Assembly: GCA_911728435.2 (NCBI GenBank)
Contig: OU452198.1
Location: 15,658,001 to 15,722,000 of the forward strand
DNA length: 64,000 nt
Origin: Apoderus coryli
Lineage: Eukaryota > Arthropoda > Insecta > Coleoptera > Attelabidae
Reading direction: 5' to 3'
Each line of letters starts with the position of its first letter. Positions within the stretch are counted from its first letter, which is position 1. This document shows positions 1 through 9,818 of the stretch, in pieces. The translations under genes were made by a program, and so were the position numbers. The notes beneath the pieces were generated by a model that was not told where the DNA came from, did no database searches, and was given only the letters and a program-made list of their open reading frames with translations.

Positions 1-377
1 AATCATCTTTAACAAAAATGCCCCTAACGGTTGATGTAAAATTGCAATTTCCTTGGCATTATAATTATTAGAAATAGGAAGCTTATACTATAGCCCTAAC
101 TAGATCAAAATTATTTAACTCCAATGGCGTTGGGAAACAACTTAATAAAAATGATTGAAAAAAAAATGTACCCAACTGACTGTAATTTGATTTCGATATT
201 GTCTTGTGATAAACCAATTAAAACTACAACTATTTTTATCTCTAGATTTTGTTCATACGTTTACGAGATACAAATTTAAAACTGGTAAACTATAACGTGA
301 TACCATATAAATTTTAATTTAGGTTTATAATAGTCTATCACTTTTTTACTTAAATATTAATAGCGTTATATTTTTAG
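1..377. other. probable intron upstream of the giant repeat exon
   Basis: AT-rich DNA without a convincing coding segment. The reading frame of the next exon is closed upstream by a TAG at 320-322 and contains no ATG before it. A polypyrimidine stretch ends in TTTTTAG at 371-377, which looks like a splice acceptor. I infer that this stretch is intron and that the start codon lies in an exon to the left of the window. Confidence 0.5.
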
Positions 378-3300
378 GAATACCATCTAGTCAACAAACA
401 GAAGAAGATTCAAACATCACAACAGCTACAAAAAAGCATCATCCACAATTCTCACAACCAACGGATTTAACTGACGACCATATCAATTCAGGCAATCCGT
501 CAACAAATTTCAACCAAAATGTTGGCAATAAATATGTACAGCAACAAAAAGATGAATCGATTAAATCCACAGTTGCAGGGGGCAAGCCTCTTCGCAAGAA
601 AAACACTAAACAACATACAGTAGAAAAAACTGAAAGTGACGACGTTAAATTGCAGACAAATAACAAAAACCAAAGTAGCAGAAAGTGTCTCAAGCCGGAA
701 ATTCCACTAATCATAGTTGCTACAAACGTAATACCAAAGGATAATTCATCAAAAGATAGAAATATTCTTAATTTATTAAATGATGCTTTAGTTCCTTATC
801 TCTGTACAAGTTGTGCAAATGAAAAACCCAAAATGCTAATTCAATATCCAATAACGAATCATGATGACAAACGTTTACCACCACGTATTCTTCAAGGTGA
901 CAGCTGTCCAAATTGTTACAGAAATCCTAATACACCATTTGGGAAAAGATTTAAAAATGATGTTGATTTCCCGACATCGGTTGGTACTAGTAATATTCAA
1001 GACGATTGTAATTGCAATGAACATAATTGTGTTTACAAAAAGAGTTCTCAAAAAGGATCTCGACGACCTTTCGAGAAAGATATAGGTGATTTGTATAAAA
1101 TTGAGGTTTTTTCAAATCCTGAAGCGCAGGATAGAGCCCAGACAAATCCTAACTTTATTAGAAATCGACCAAACTCTTTCAAATATCAACAGGAAACTAG
1201 GGATCCTGATTTCAAGCAAAAGTCAAATGATCCAAATAATAAACATCAATATCATGTTCCAACCGCAACAGCTCAAGAAAGTGACTACGAACGCGGTTAT
1301 CAAACACAGAAAAAACATAATAATCAGCCTCGTAAATATTTCAAAGTGATACCAAAATATGACATAATACCGAAATATGATATAATTAACTTAAAACCAT
1401 CTCCAGAGCAGCACTTTTCTGATGTAAATCCTGGTACTTATGATCAAATAGATGATCAGTTTGCAAAATGCTATGACAATCGAAGCAGTTTCATCCCAAA
1501 CAAACAATATCCACCTGGACAAACTTTCCATAACCATCCAGAACCTAAACAAGTTTTCCATTCTTCATCGTTTTCACAATATGGTGATGGGCTGTTCCAA
1601 AATGGAAATGAAGCTGTATACTTCAATCAACCATCTGTATCAAAATCAATTAAAATACAAAATATTGATAGACGACAACCTACTGTCGAATATCAAGGGC
1701 ATTATAGACCTGGAATCATAAGAACACAAAAACAGTCAACTAGCTGTAACCATCCAGAAGGTCAAGGGGTTTTGCATTCTTCACCGATTTCACAACATGA
1801 CGCCGGGTTTGTGCAGAATTACAATTCCAATCCATATGTACCAAAATCACCTATATTACGAAATCTTGACAGACAGCCTAGCTATAATCATCCAGAGGCC
1901 CATCCAGTTGAACATTGTTCTTCACAATATGGTGACAGGTTTGTGCAAAATGACGATAGAGCTAGGTACGTTAATCAACCACATGTTACAAATACATTGA
2001 AAGCTCACAATGCTGATAGAAACCAACCAACTACTAGAGATCAGCCGCATTATAGGCCTGGAACCAAAGGAACACAAAACCATCCAGAGGGGCAACATGG
2101 TGTACATTCTGCCTCCTTTTCAAATTATGGTGATGAGTTTTTGCAAGGTCATAATGAAGCTGCAGAATTTAATCAACCATCTGTGTCCAAGTCTTTTAGA
2201 ATACAAAATGGCGATAGACACCACGAAGTTCAAGGGCATTATAGACCTGCAGCCGTAAGAACACAAGGAAAACCGCATAGCTTTGACCATTCAGATGCTC
2301 AACACGTTGTGCATTCTTCATCGTCTTCAGAATATGGTAATGGCTTCTTGGAAAGTGACAATGAAGCTACATGCTTTAATCAACCACCCGCATCACAGTC
2401 ATTGCAAAATGTCGAGAGACACCAACCGATTTTCGAAGATCAAGTACATTATAGACCTGGAGCTAAAACAACGCAAAAACAGCCGCATAACTTTAACTAT
2501 CCAGAGTCCTCAAAATATGGTAACGGCTTCTTGCAAAGAGGAAATGAAGCTACAGGCTCTAATAAACCATCTGCATCACACACAGTCAAAGATCAATACG
2601 TCGATAGAAACCAACCGATTATTGAAGGTCAATCCCACTATCGACCTGGAGCCGTAAAAACACAACAGTCGCCTAACTGTAATAATCTCAAGGCTCAGAA
2701 AGTTGTGCATTCTTCATCGCCTTCACAGTATGGTGAAGGGTTCTTGCAGAATGATAACGCTGGAGACTTTAGTCAACAACCATCTGTATCAAACTCGTTT
2801 AAATTACAACACGTCGATAGACACCAACCAATTTTCGAAGATCAAGGGCATTATAGACCTGAAGCCGAAAGAACACAAGAACAACCGCATAGCTTTAAAT
2901 ACCCAAAGGCTCAAAACGCTTTACATTCTTCATCGTCTACAAAATATGGTAGCGGTTTCTTGCAAAATGAAAATGAAGCTACAGGCTCAAATAAACCATC
3001 TGCATCACGCCACCCAGAGTCCCAACAAGGGGTACATACACCTTCGCAATATGGTGATGGGTTTTTGCAAAGTGGAAATGAAGCTACATGCCCACCATCG
3101 GCATCACAGTCACTGAAATTACAAAATGTCGATAGACACCAACCAAGCATTGAACCTCAATCGCATTATAGACCTGGAACCGTAAATACACAAGGACAGT
3201 CTCCTAGCAGAAACCCTTCAGCGTCTTCACAATATGGTAATGGTTTGTTGAAGAATGATGATCAAGGGCATTACAGACCTAGAATCGTAAAACCGAAAGA

Positions 3301-6300
3301 ACAGTCGTCTGGCTGTAACCAAGAAGATGCTCATCACGAGATACATTCTCCACCGTCTTCACAATATGATGATGGGGTTTTGCAAAGTAATAATGAAGGT
3401 ACAGACTCTAATCAACCATCAGAGTCAAAATCACCTAAAGTACAACATTTCACTAAACAACAGCCGATTATTGATGCTCAATCGCATTATAGACCTGAAG
3501 CCGAAAGAACACAAGAACAACCGCATAGCTTTAACTATCAAAAGGCTCAAAACGCTTTACATTCTTCATCGTCTTCAAAATATGGTACCGGTTTCTTGCA
3601 AAATGAAAATGAAGCTACAGGCTCAAATAAACCATCTGCATCACGCCACCCAGAGTCCCAACAAGGGGTACATACATCCTCGCAATATGGTGATGGGTTT
3701 TTGCAAAGTGGAAATGAAGCTACATGCCCACCATCGGCATCACAGTCACTCAAATTACAAAATGTCGATAGACACCAACCAAGCATTGAATCTCAATCGC
3801 ATTATAGACCTGGAACCGTAAATACACAAGGACAGTCTCCTAGCAGAAACCCTTCAGCGTCTTCACAATATGGTAATGGTTTGTTGAAGAATGATGATCA
3901 AAAGCATTACAGACCTGGAATCGTAAAACCGCAAGAACAGTCGTCTAGCTGTAACCAAGAAGATGCTCATCACGAGGTACATTCTTCACCGTCTTCACAA
4001 TATGGTGATGGGTTTTTGCAAAGTGATAATGAAGGTACAGACTCTAATCAACCATCAGAGTCAAAATCACCTAAAGTACAACATTCGAATAAACAACAGC
4101 CGATTCTTGATGCTCAATCGCATTATAGACCTGGAGCCGTAAGAACACAAGAAGTGTCGCCTAGCTGTAACTATAATGACGTTCACCACGATGTACATTC
4201 TTCACAAACTTCACAATATGGAGATGGATTTTCACAAAGTGACAATGACTTTAATCAACCATCTGGATCACACTCAGTCAAAGCACAACGTATCGATAGA
4301 CACCAACCAATTAAAACTCAACCTGGTGCCCTAAAAACAGAAGAACTGTCGCCTAACCGTAACCATAAAGAGGCTCCACGCGATGTAGATTCTTCAACGT
4401 CTTCACAATATGGTGATGAGTTTTTGCAAAGTGATAATGAAGCAACATACTCTAATCAACCATCTATATCAAATTCACATAAAGCACAACAACATGTCGA
4501 TAGACACCAATCTACTGTTGAAGCTCAGTCGCATTACAGACCTAAACCTGTAAACACTCAAGAACTCTCACCTGATTGTAACCAACGAGAACCTCAACAC
4601 GCTGTACATTCTTCATCGACTCCACAATATGGTAATGAATTTTTGCAAAGTGGCAATGAAGATGCAGACCATACGCAACCATCTGTATTAAAATCACATA
4701 AAGTACAACATCAGCCGATCGTTGAAGATGAATTGCATTATAATCCTGAAGTCGTAAAAACACAAGGACCGTCGCCCAATTGTAACCATAAAGACGCTCC
4801 ACATGATGTAGATTCTTCAACGTCTTCACAATATGGTGATGGGTTTTTGCAGCGTGATAATGAAGCAACAGCCTCTAATCAACTACCTATATCAAATTCA
4901 CACAAACCACAACATGTCGATAGCCACCAATCTACTGTTGAAGCTCAGTCGCATTATAGACCTAGACCTGTAAAATCTCAAGAACTGTCGCCTAACAGTA
5001 ACCAACGAGAAGCGCAACACACTGTACCGTCTTCATCGGCTTCACAATATGGTAATGAATTTTTGCAAAGTTATAATGAACCCACAGACTATAATCAACC
5101 ATCTGTATCAAATGCACTTAAAGCCCAACATGGCGATAAACACCAATCTAATGTTGAAGCTCAGTCGCATTATGGACCTAGACCTGTAAAAACTCAAGAA
5201 CTGTCGCCTAACAGTAACCAACAAGAAGCTCAACACGCTGTACAGTCTTCATCTCCTTCACAATATGGTAATGAATTTTTGCAAAGTGATAATGAAGATG
5301 CAGACCCTACGCAACCATCTGCATTAAAATCACATAAAGTACAACATGCCGATAGGCATCAGCCGCTTGTTGAAGATGAATTGCATTATAGACCTGGAGT
5401 CGTAAAAACACAAAAACTGCCACCTAACTGTCACCATAATGAGGCTCCACAGGATTTAGATTCTTCAACGTCTTCACAATATGGTGATGGGTTTTTGCAA
5501 AGTGATAATGAAGCACCAGCCTCTAATCAACCACCTATATCAAATTCACGCAAACCACAACATGTCGATAGACACCAATCTACTGTTGAAGCTCAGTCGC
5601 ATTATGGACCTAGACCTGTAAAAACTCAAGAACTGTCGCCTAACAGTAACCAACAAGAAGCTCAACACGCTGTACAGTCTTCATCTCCTTCACAATATGG
5701 TAATGAATTTTTGCAAAGTGATAATGAAGATGCAGACCCTACGCAACCATCTGCATTAAAATCTCATAAAGTACAACATGCCGGTAGGCATCAGCCGATT
5801 GTTGAAGATGAATTGCATTACAGACCTGGAGTCGTAAAAACACAAAAATTGTCGACTAACTGTAACCATAAAAAGGCACCACACCATTTAGATTCTTCAA
5901 CGCCTTCACAATATAGTGATGGGTTTTTGCAAAGTGATAATGAAGCAATAGCCTCAAATCAACCACCTATATCAAATTCACATAAACCACAACATGTCGA
6001 TAGAGACCAATCTAGTGTTGAAGCTCAGTCGCATTATAGCCCTAGAGCTATAAAAACTCAAGAACTGTCGCCCAGCTGTAACCAACGAGAAGCTCAACAC
6101 GCTATACATTCTTCATCGGCTTCACAATATGGTAATAAGTTTTTGCAAGGTGATAATGAAGTTGCAGACTTAAATCCACAATCTGTATCAAAATCACTCA
6201 GAGATCCAAATGTCAATAGACACCAACCGATCATTCATTCTCAATCGCATTATAGACCTGGAGTCGTTCAAGAACAGTCGCCTACCACCAAGTATCCAGA

Positions 6301-6958
6301 GGCTCCACACGATGTAGATTCTTCAACGTCTTCGCCATATGGTAATCAGTTTTTACAAAGTGACAGTAAACCTATAGACTTTAGTCAACCATCTGAATCT
6401 AATGATGAGCAGCCGATTACCGAAAATCACGGGCAGATAACTGAAGGTCAATCGCATTATAGACCTGGAGGCGTAAGGACACAAGAACAGTCACATAGCT
6501 TTAACAATCCAGATGGGTTTTTGCACAGTGGCAGTGAATGTAAAGACCTTAATCAACCATCTATAACAAAGTCGATTAAAGTACAAAATGTTGATAGACG
6601 CCAACCGATTACCCAATATCAATCCCAGTATAGGCCTGGTGCCATAAGAACACAACAACAACCGTCTAGCGTTCAGTCACCTGACGTTAGAACAGTATCA
6701 AAACTAAATATAAAACCCATTAAAGTTATTCCATTGGATAATATTGCAGCTACAAGTACTGGATCGGTTTCTGTGCCTACGTATACAACAACTATTTCTA
6801 GACCCAATGTAGGATCAATACACCCAAAACAACTGTATAATCAAAACAATAACAATCCTGATGTTTGCCAACATTGCTCCAGACCATTGTTGCCTTCTGG
6901 AAAATGTGATTACTGTCCAAGTTGTGCTCAAGAAACGACACAACTAAATGATTGGTAA
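378..6958 (+). CDS. giant Gln/Asn/Ser/His-rich tandem-repeat protein, terminal exon (5' incomplete)
   Basis: Open for about 2,190 codons and ending in TAA at 6956-6958. No in-frame ATG lies near the left end, and a TTTTTAG acceptor sits just before 378, so this reads as the last exon of a longer gene. Counting from base 650, the N-terminal part carries paired cysteines (C52/C55, C86/C89, C120/C122/C127). A long repeat region of about 24 units follows, with recurring blocks SQYGDGFLQSDNEA, NQPS, VDRHQP and SHYRPG-VKTQ. From 4736 to 6248 the unit is exactly 216 bp (72 residues). The C-terminus returns to a KVIP segment and ends in a cysteine cluster of the CxxC...CxxCxxC type, possibly metal-binding. 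No membrane segment or enzyme motif is seen. Composition is low-complexity and prion-like, so a structural, secreted or condensate-forming role is possible. I do not recognise the family and cannot assign a function. A polyadenylation signal lies about 100 bp downstream. Confidence 0.85.
2851..4122 (+). repeat. 636-bp internal tandem duplication (three repeat units)
   Basis: Bases 2851-3486 and 3487-4122 are near-identical at a constant offset of 636 bp (212 residues). For example, GAAGCCGAAAG occurs at 2861 and 3497, and AAACAACAGCCGATT at 3455 and 4091. The high identity relative to the other units implies a recent duplication. Confidence 0.9.
5140..6003 (+). repeat. 432-bp internal tandem duplication (two repeat units)
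   Basis: Bases 5140-5571 and 5572-6003 match closely at an offset of 432 bp, which is two 72-residue units. TATGGACCTAGACC occurs at 5171 and 5603. This gives a higher-order period inside the array. Confidence 0.85.
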
Positions 6959-7053
6959 TCCTTAGTACAGAAAAAAAAGGCTGGAATTATTATACTTCTT
7001 TATTTTTAGGTTATTTTAGACGTATTATTTAATGTTAATTTATACTATTTTTT

Positions 7054-7059
7054 AATAAA
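7054..7059 (+). terminator. polyadenylation signal for the giant repeat gene
   Basis: AATAAA about 95 bp after the stop codon, in an AT-rich 3' region followed by a T-rich stretch at 7080-7092. The position is right for the 3' end of the 378-6958 exon. Confidence 0.6.
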
Positions 7060-7394
7060 ACATTTATTATTTAAATTATTTGTTTTTTTTTTGTAAAACT
7101 GTTCTTAAAATAATTAATTCAAGTTTCTACTAACTTGGTTGTTAATTACTGGTTTTGGTTTTCTCCGTGCTGGAATTCACAAGCTTCTATCTAGAGAATG
7201 GAATTGTGAAATCCGGTCGATAAAACACCCTGACGGATTTTTTACGAACTCGATTAAAAAAATATTAGAGATTATTAGATATTAGAAAAATACTATAATA
7301 ATATATTTTTTTTTGGAACGTCATTAAAAGTGGACTTATACTGCCAATTGATAGGCACAAAAGTTGTACTTTTGCTGCCGGTGGCAGTACCTAA
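7060..7394. other. intergenic, no gene seen
   Basis: AT-rich sequence between the gene's 3' end and the first transposon. A short piece near 7219-7232 (TAAAACACCCTG) matches the terminus of the element at 50008-50765, so part of it is transposon debris. Nothing else is supported. Confidence 0.4.
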
Positions 7395-7413
7395 TAGTAT
7401 ATTAAGTATTGAG

Positions 7414-7515
7414 AACAGTAAGTGTAGTTTACCGATCGACGGCAATGTTTGGCGACTGAACGAAGCTTCGCTCAGTCGCCAAAATTGGAGGAGATCGGTA
7501 AACTACTTACTGTTT
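7414..7515. repeat. inverted repeat with a 34-bp near-perfect palindrome
   Basis: The outer arms 7414-7437 and 7493-7515 pair (AACAGTAAGT...ACCGATC with GATCGGT...ACTTACTGTTT). At the centre, 7449-7482 is a palindrome with a single mismatch: TTGGCGACTGA, a CGAAGCTTCG core, then TCAGTCGCCAA. Copy C at 39955-40010 has the outer arms but lacks the central palindrome. Confidence 0.85.
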
Positions 7516-7742
7516 GAGATGCTTATACTATTTTTTGTACGATCGAAATAGCTGAAATTGCAATTTTATTATTTTTAATAATTAATATTTTCAATTAAAT
7601 ACACATTCAGGTTAGCTGAATACCCTCTACAAAGTTGCAGTTGAACGTTGTCATGGAACTAATTGTTATTGTTATGATTGTTATCGTATTTTTTATGTCA
7701 TGTATTTGTCAAAACTTATTTAAATAAGTATTATTATTGAAA

Positions 7743-7847
7743 ATGAGTGACTTTGAATGTGAATCTCTTGATGAAGCATGGAATGTTGGAATAGCCGCTA
7801 TAATTCCAGAGAACGGTATGAAAATGCTTATAAAAGTTCATACTTAA
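7743..7847 (+). CDS. 34-codon leader peptide of Crypton-derived element
   Basis: ATG at 7743, TAA at 7845. The peptide begins MSDFECESLDEAWN and has counterparts with the same start in copies at 38247-38351 and 39609-39707 (both minus strand). In the copy at 39609 the peptide continues as PNKSRERYE, which resembles the N-terminal segment of insect Crypton-type tyrosine recombinases. Here that part is replaced by ENGMKML and a stop. It is probably a truncated first exon rather than a functional product, but the frame is intact in all three copies. Confidence 0.45.
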   Translation: MSDFECESLDEAWNVGIAAIIPENGMKMLIKVHT

Positions 7848-8040
7848 TGCCGTTTAATATACAATTTACAAATCAAAATAATGACGTCAGCATAAATACG
7901 CAATGATATACCGTCGTGAATTTACTTACCGTTCTCTGAACGGTAAGTGAATTACTTACCGTCGTGTTTGGGTTGTCAGCCAGTAAATGTCACTTACTGT
8001 CATAAAGACAGACACGGTAATAGTTATTTACGTAATTAGT

Positions 8041-8138
8041 GGGATATGGACATTATTAACGCACGCATGTGAAGTTTGCACGACGAGGCCGTAGGCCGAG
8101 TCGTGTATTCACATAAGTGCGTTAATAATTCCTATCCC
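8041..8138. repeat. ~98-bp imperfect palindrome (hairpin)
   Basis: ATTATTAACGCAC at 8052-8064 pairs with GTGCGTTAATAAT at 8117-8129. Outside these, GGGATA pairs with TATCCC. Inside, GCACGACGAGGCC pairs with GGCCGAGTCGTG. It lies between the short Crypton-derived element and the recombinase relic and may be an element terminus. Confidence 0.8.
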
Positions 8139-8622
8139 ACGTGTTACGTACAAAATTTTATCTACAACTGTTTATTAGTATAATTAACAGTGTATCATTA
8201 AATTTTGATTAAATAAAATATTTCAATTCAACGTATTGTTATTAAACATAAGGTACTGTAGATCATATTTTGTGATCATAGCAACAAAGATAAACAAAGC
8301 TGTGGAAATAAAATAAATCAGTTATGTCATCAAATTGTCAAAGTTGAATGAACGAAAATCTATAAAAATGAGTTCAAGCGATATTGAAAATGAAGCTTCC
8401 AGTGTAATTATTTTAAATCTTGTGCCACAGAAATTTGATTTTACATTTGATAGCATTCCTAAAACGAAAATCAGAAGGGTACAAACCTAAAAAGTCAAAG
8501 GTATTTACGAAGGAGGATATAACCAGATTTTTAACAAATGCGGACGATGAGAAATATTTGTGCATGAAGGTAGGTAAGACTAGATGTGTAGATTATAAAA
8601 AGGTGTATTCATATAATATTTA

Positions 8623-9124
8623 ATGTTGAATAAAACTGCGTCTACTCCACAAAAAGATCTTTATACACACGTTACAACTCGTGTAGGTAGCCAGACATGT
8701 TTCGGACTATATGTCCATCATCAGTGGCTAAGAAACCTTGTACAATGTCGTTACATGTAGGAATTATACTTCATATGGCCTTAATATAGAAATTAAAGAG
8801 TTACAGGATTAAAACGTCTATACAATATCACTTTGTGGAAAAGTGTTTACATTAAAGATTAAATTTTATGAACTGACTTGACTTAAATGATTACATAATG
8901 TTGAACAATGTTATTCGAAATACGTTTCATTTCTTTTTCTTTCCATTTAATTTTCATTTTTGGAGAAATTTTTATTTTAGGTAATATCTAACTACTGTGT
9001 TGTAGTGTGGATGACAAATCAGTCTTTCTGAGTTGTAACGTGTGTATAAAGATCTTTTTGTGGAGTAGACGCAGTTTTATTCAACATTATCATTCACTCC
9101 TCGATAAATGGATTACTTGAGAAA
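8623..9124. mobile_element. Penelope-like (hammerhead-bearing) unit inserted in the recombinase intron
   Basis: Flanked by a perfect 12-bp target duplication, ATATAATATTTA, at 8611-8622 and 9125-9136. The two ends carry an inverted segment containing GCGTCTACTCCAC / GTGGAGTAGACGC; the pairing runs from ATGTTGAATAAAAC at 8623 to TTTTATTCAACAT near 9087. Only the right end has the extra tail CATTCACTCCTCGATAAATG. The unit at 58487-58945 shares that tail and a hammerhead motif. A hammerhead plus inverted partial terminal repeats is characteristic of Penelope-like retroelements. No reverse transcriptase or GIY-YIG domain is present, so the unit is non-autonomous or severely truncated. Confidence 0.65.
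8688..8730 (-). ncRNA. hammerhead ribozyme (Penelope-type, minimal stem III)
   Basis: On the minus strand the parts occur in order. Stem I is TAGCCA paired with TGGCTA (6 bp). The core CTGATGA is followed by one extra T, then stem II GGAC/GTCC with an ATATA loop, then GAAAC. A two-base-pair stem III (ACATGT, AT loop) and the cleavage-site C come next. The very short stem III matches what is described for hammerheads in Penelope-like elements. The extra T between core and stem II is non-consensus and may reduce activity. Confidence 0.7.
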
Positions 9125-9818
9125 ATATAATATTTATTTTAAGGTTATATTGGTATTTGGTTTGGCTGGCGCTTGTCGGCGGGAAGAGCTAACAAATATG
9201 TCAATTGAAAATATGAAAGATCAAGGAATATGCTATCAAATTACTATACTAAATACCAAAACAAAGGTGTCTCGAGAATTTAAGTTAATTACATATAATT
9301 AAGTAACTAATTAATAATTGAACTCATTTTTATAGATTTTTGTTCATTCAACTTAAAATAAATCGTTAATTTTGGTATTAATGTTTTGATCATTCTTATT
9401 ATCGCACTAGTGCGGTAATATACGTCATTATGACACTGAAAATAGCGTCAAATCGTACCTATTACATGACAGTTGTAGATAAACAATCAAAAAAGGTCGG
9501 TCGTACAAAAAAGTATTTTTACAGCCGCCAGCGCCGACAGTAAAAAGTTTCTTGTTGCTATACAACATACCGGTAATAATGTAAATCAAAACAATTTTAA
9601 TTATTAGAGTCAATTTATACTGGGTTGTTTCATATAGTTGTTTTATTAAATTTTAAAAACTATTAGATACATTTAAAATTGGCTATTTATTATAAATATT
9701 TACTGTGGAACTGGAACAATCCTTAAATATGGAACTTTCTGCGTACCCATTTTTATTAAATTTAACTGTTGCATTATCGGCATTTTTGACTTCACTGTTA
9801 TATTCCTTGGAACTTCTA

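Larger units (their letters stand above)
1510..6690 (+). repeat. coding tandem array, about 24 units of ~72 aa
   Basis: The motif HYRP (variants HYGP, HYNP, HYSP, QYRP) recurs about 24 times. Units are 62-78 residues in the first half. They settle to exactly 216 bp between the HYxP codons at 4736, 4952, 5168, 5384, 5600, 5816, 6032 and 6248. All length changes keep the frame, which indicates selection on the protein while the array expanded. Confidence 0.9.
7395..8020 (+). mobile_element. short Crypton-derived non-autonomous element (copy A)
   Basis: Related copies lie in inverse orientation at 38048-38608 and 39359-40030. The left end is TAGTATATTAAGTAT. A fold-back region follows at 7414-7515, then a segment ending in a leader ORF at 7743-7847, then a block of inverted TTACCGTTCTCTG / GAACGGTAAG motifs near 7922-7965. 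The right end after ACACGGTAA differs from copy C, so this copy is truncated or rearranged there. Assignment to Cryptons rests on the leader peptide of copy C, which continues into a segment typical of this tyrosine-recombinase family, and on recombinase fragments next door. Confidence 0.55.
8368..9302 (+). pseudogene. Crypton-like tyrosine-recombinase transposase relic, with intron
   Basis: Starts at ATG 8368 (MSSSDIENEASS) and shifts frame near 8450, probably at an internal deletion. It continues as IAFLKRKSEGYKPKKSKVFTKEDI...EKYLCMK to base 8569. A GTAGGTAAG donor at 8570 and a TTTTAAG acceptor ending at 9143 join MK to VILVFGLAGACRREELTNM (9144-9302). The GACRREEL segment corresponds to box I of tyrosine recombinases, with its catalytic arginine. 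The rest of the catalytic domain (HxxR and Tyr) is missing. Without the inserted Penelope-like unit the intron would be 60 bp. Family assignment to Cryptons is from memory of insect relatives. It is non-functional. Confidence 0.7.
8341..9354. repeat. 37-bp inverted repeats bracketing the recombinase relic
   Basis: Bases 8341-8377 and 9318-9354 are reverse complements with one mismatch in 37. The left copy overlaps the start codon of the recombinase relic (ATG at 8368). The pair may be an element terminus or an inverted duplication of the 5' region. Confidence 0.8.

Noticed and set aside
2911..3821. Overlapping ORFs of 79-164 residues in other frames and on the opposite strand of the giant repeat gene
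   Set aside because: They repeat with the same 636-bp offset as the coding frame and exist because the repeat is poor in stops in other frames. There is no independent support.
1510..6690. A CRISPR-like array suggested by regular spacing
   Set aside because: The repeats are coding, 216 bp long, diverged throughout and without spacers. The context is eukaryotic.
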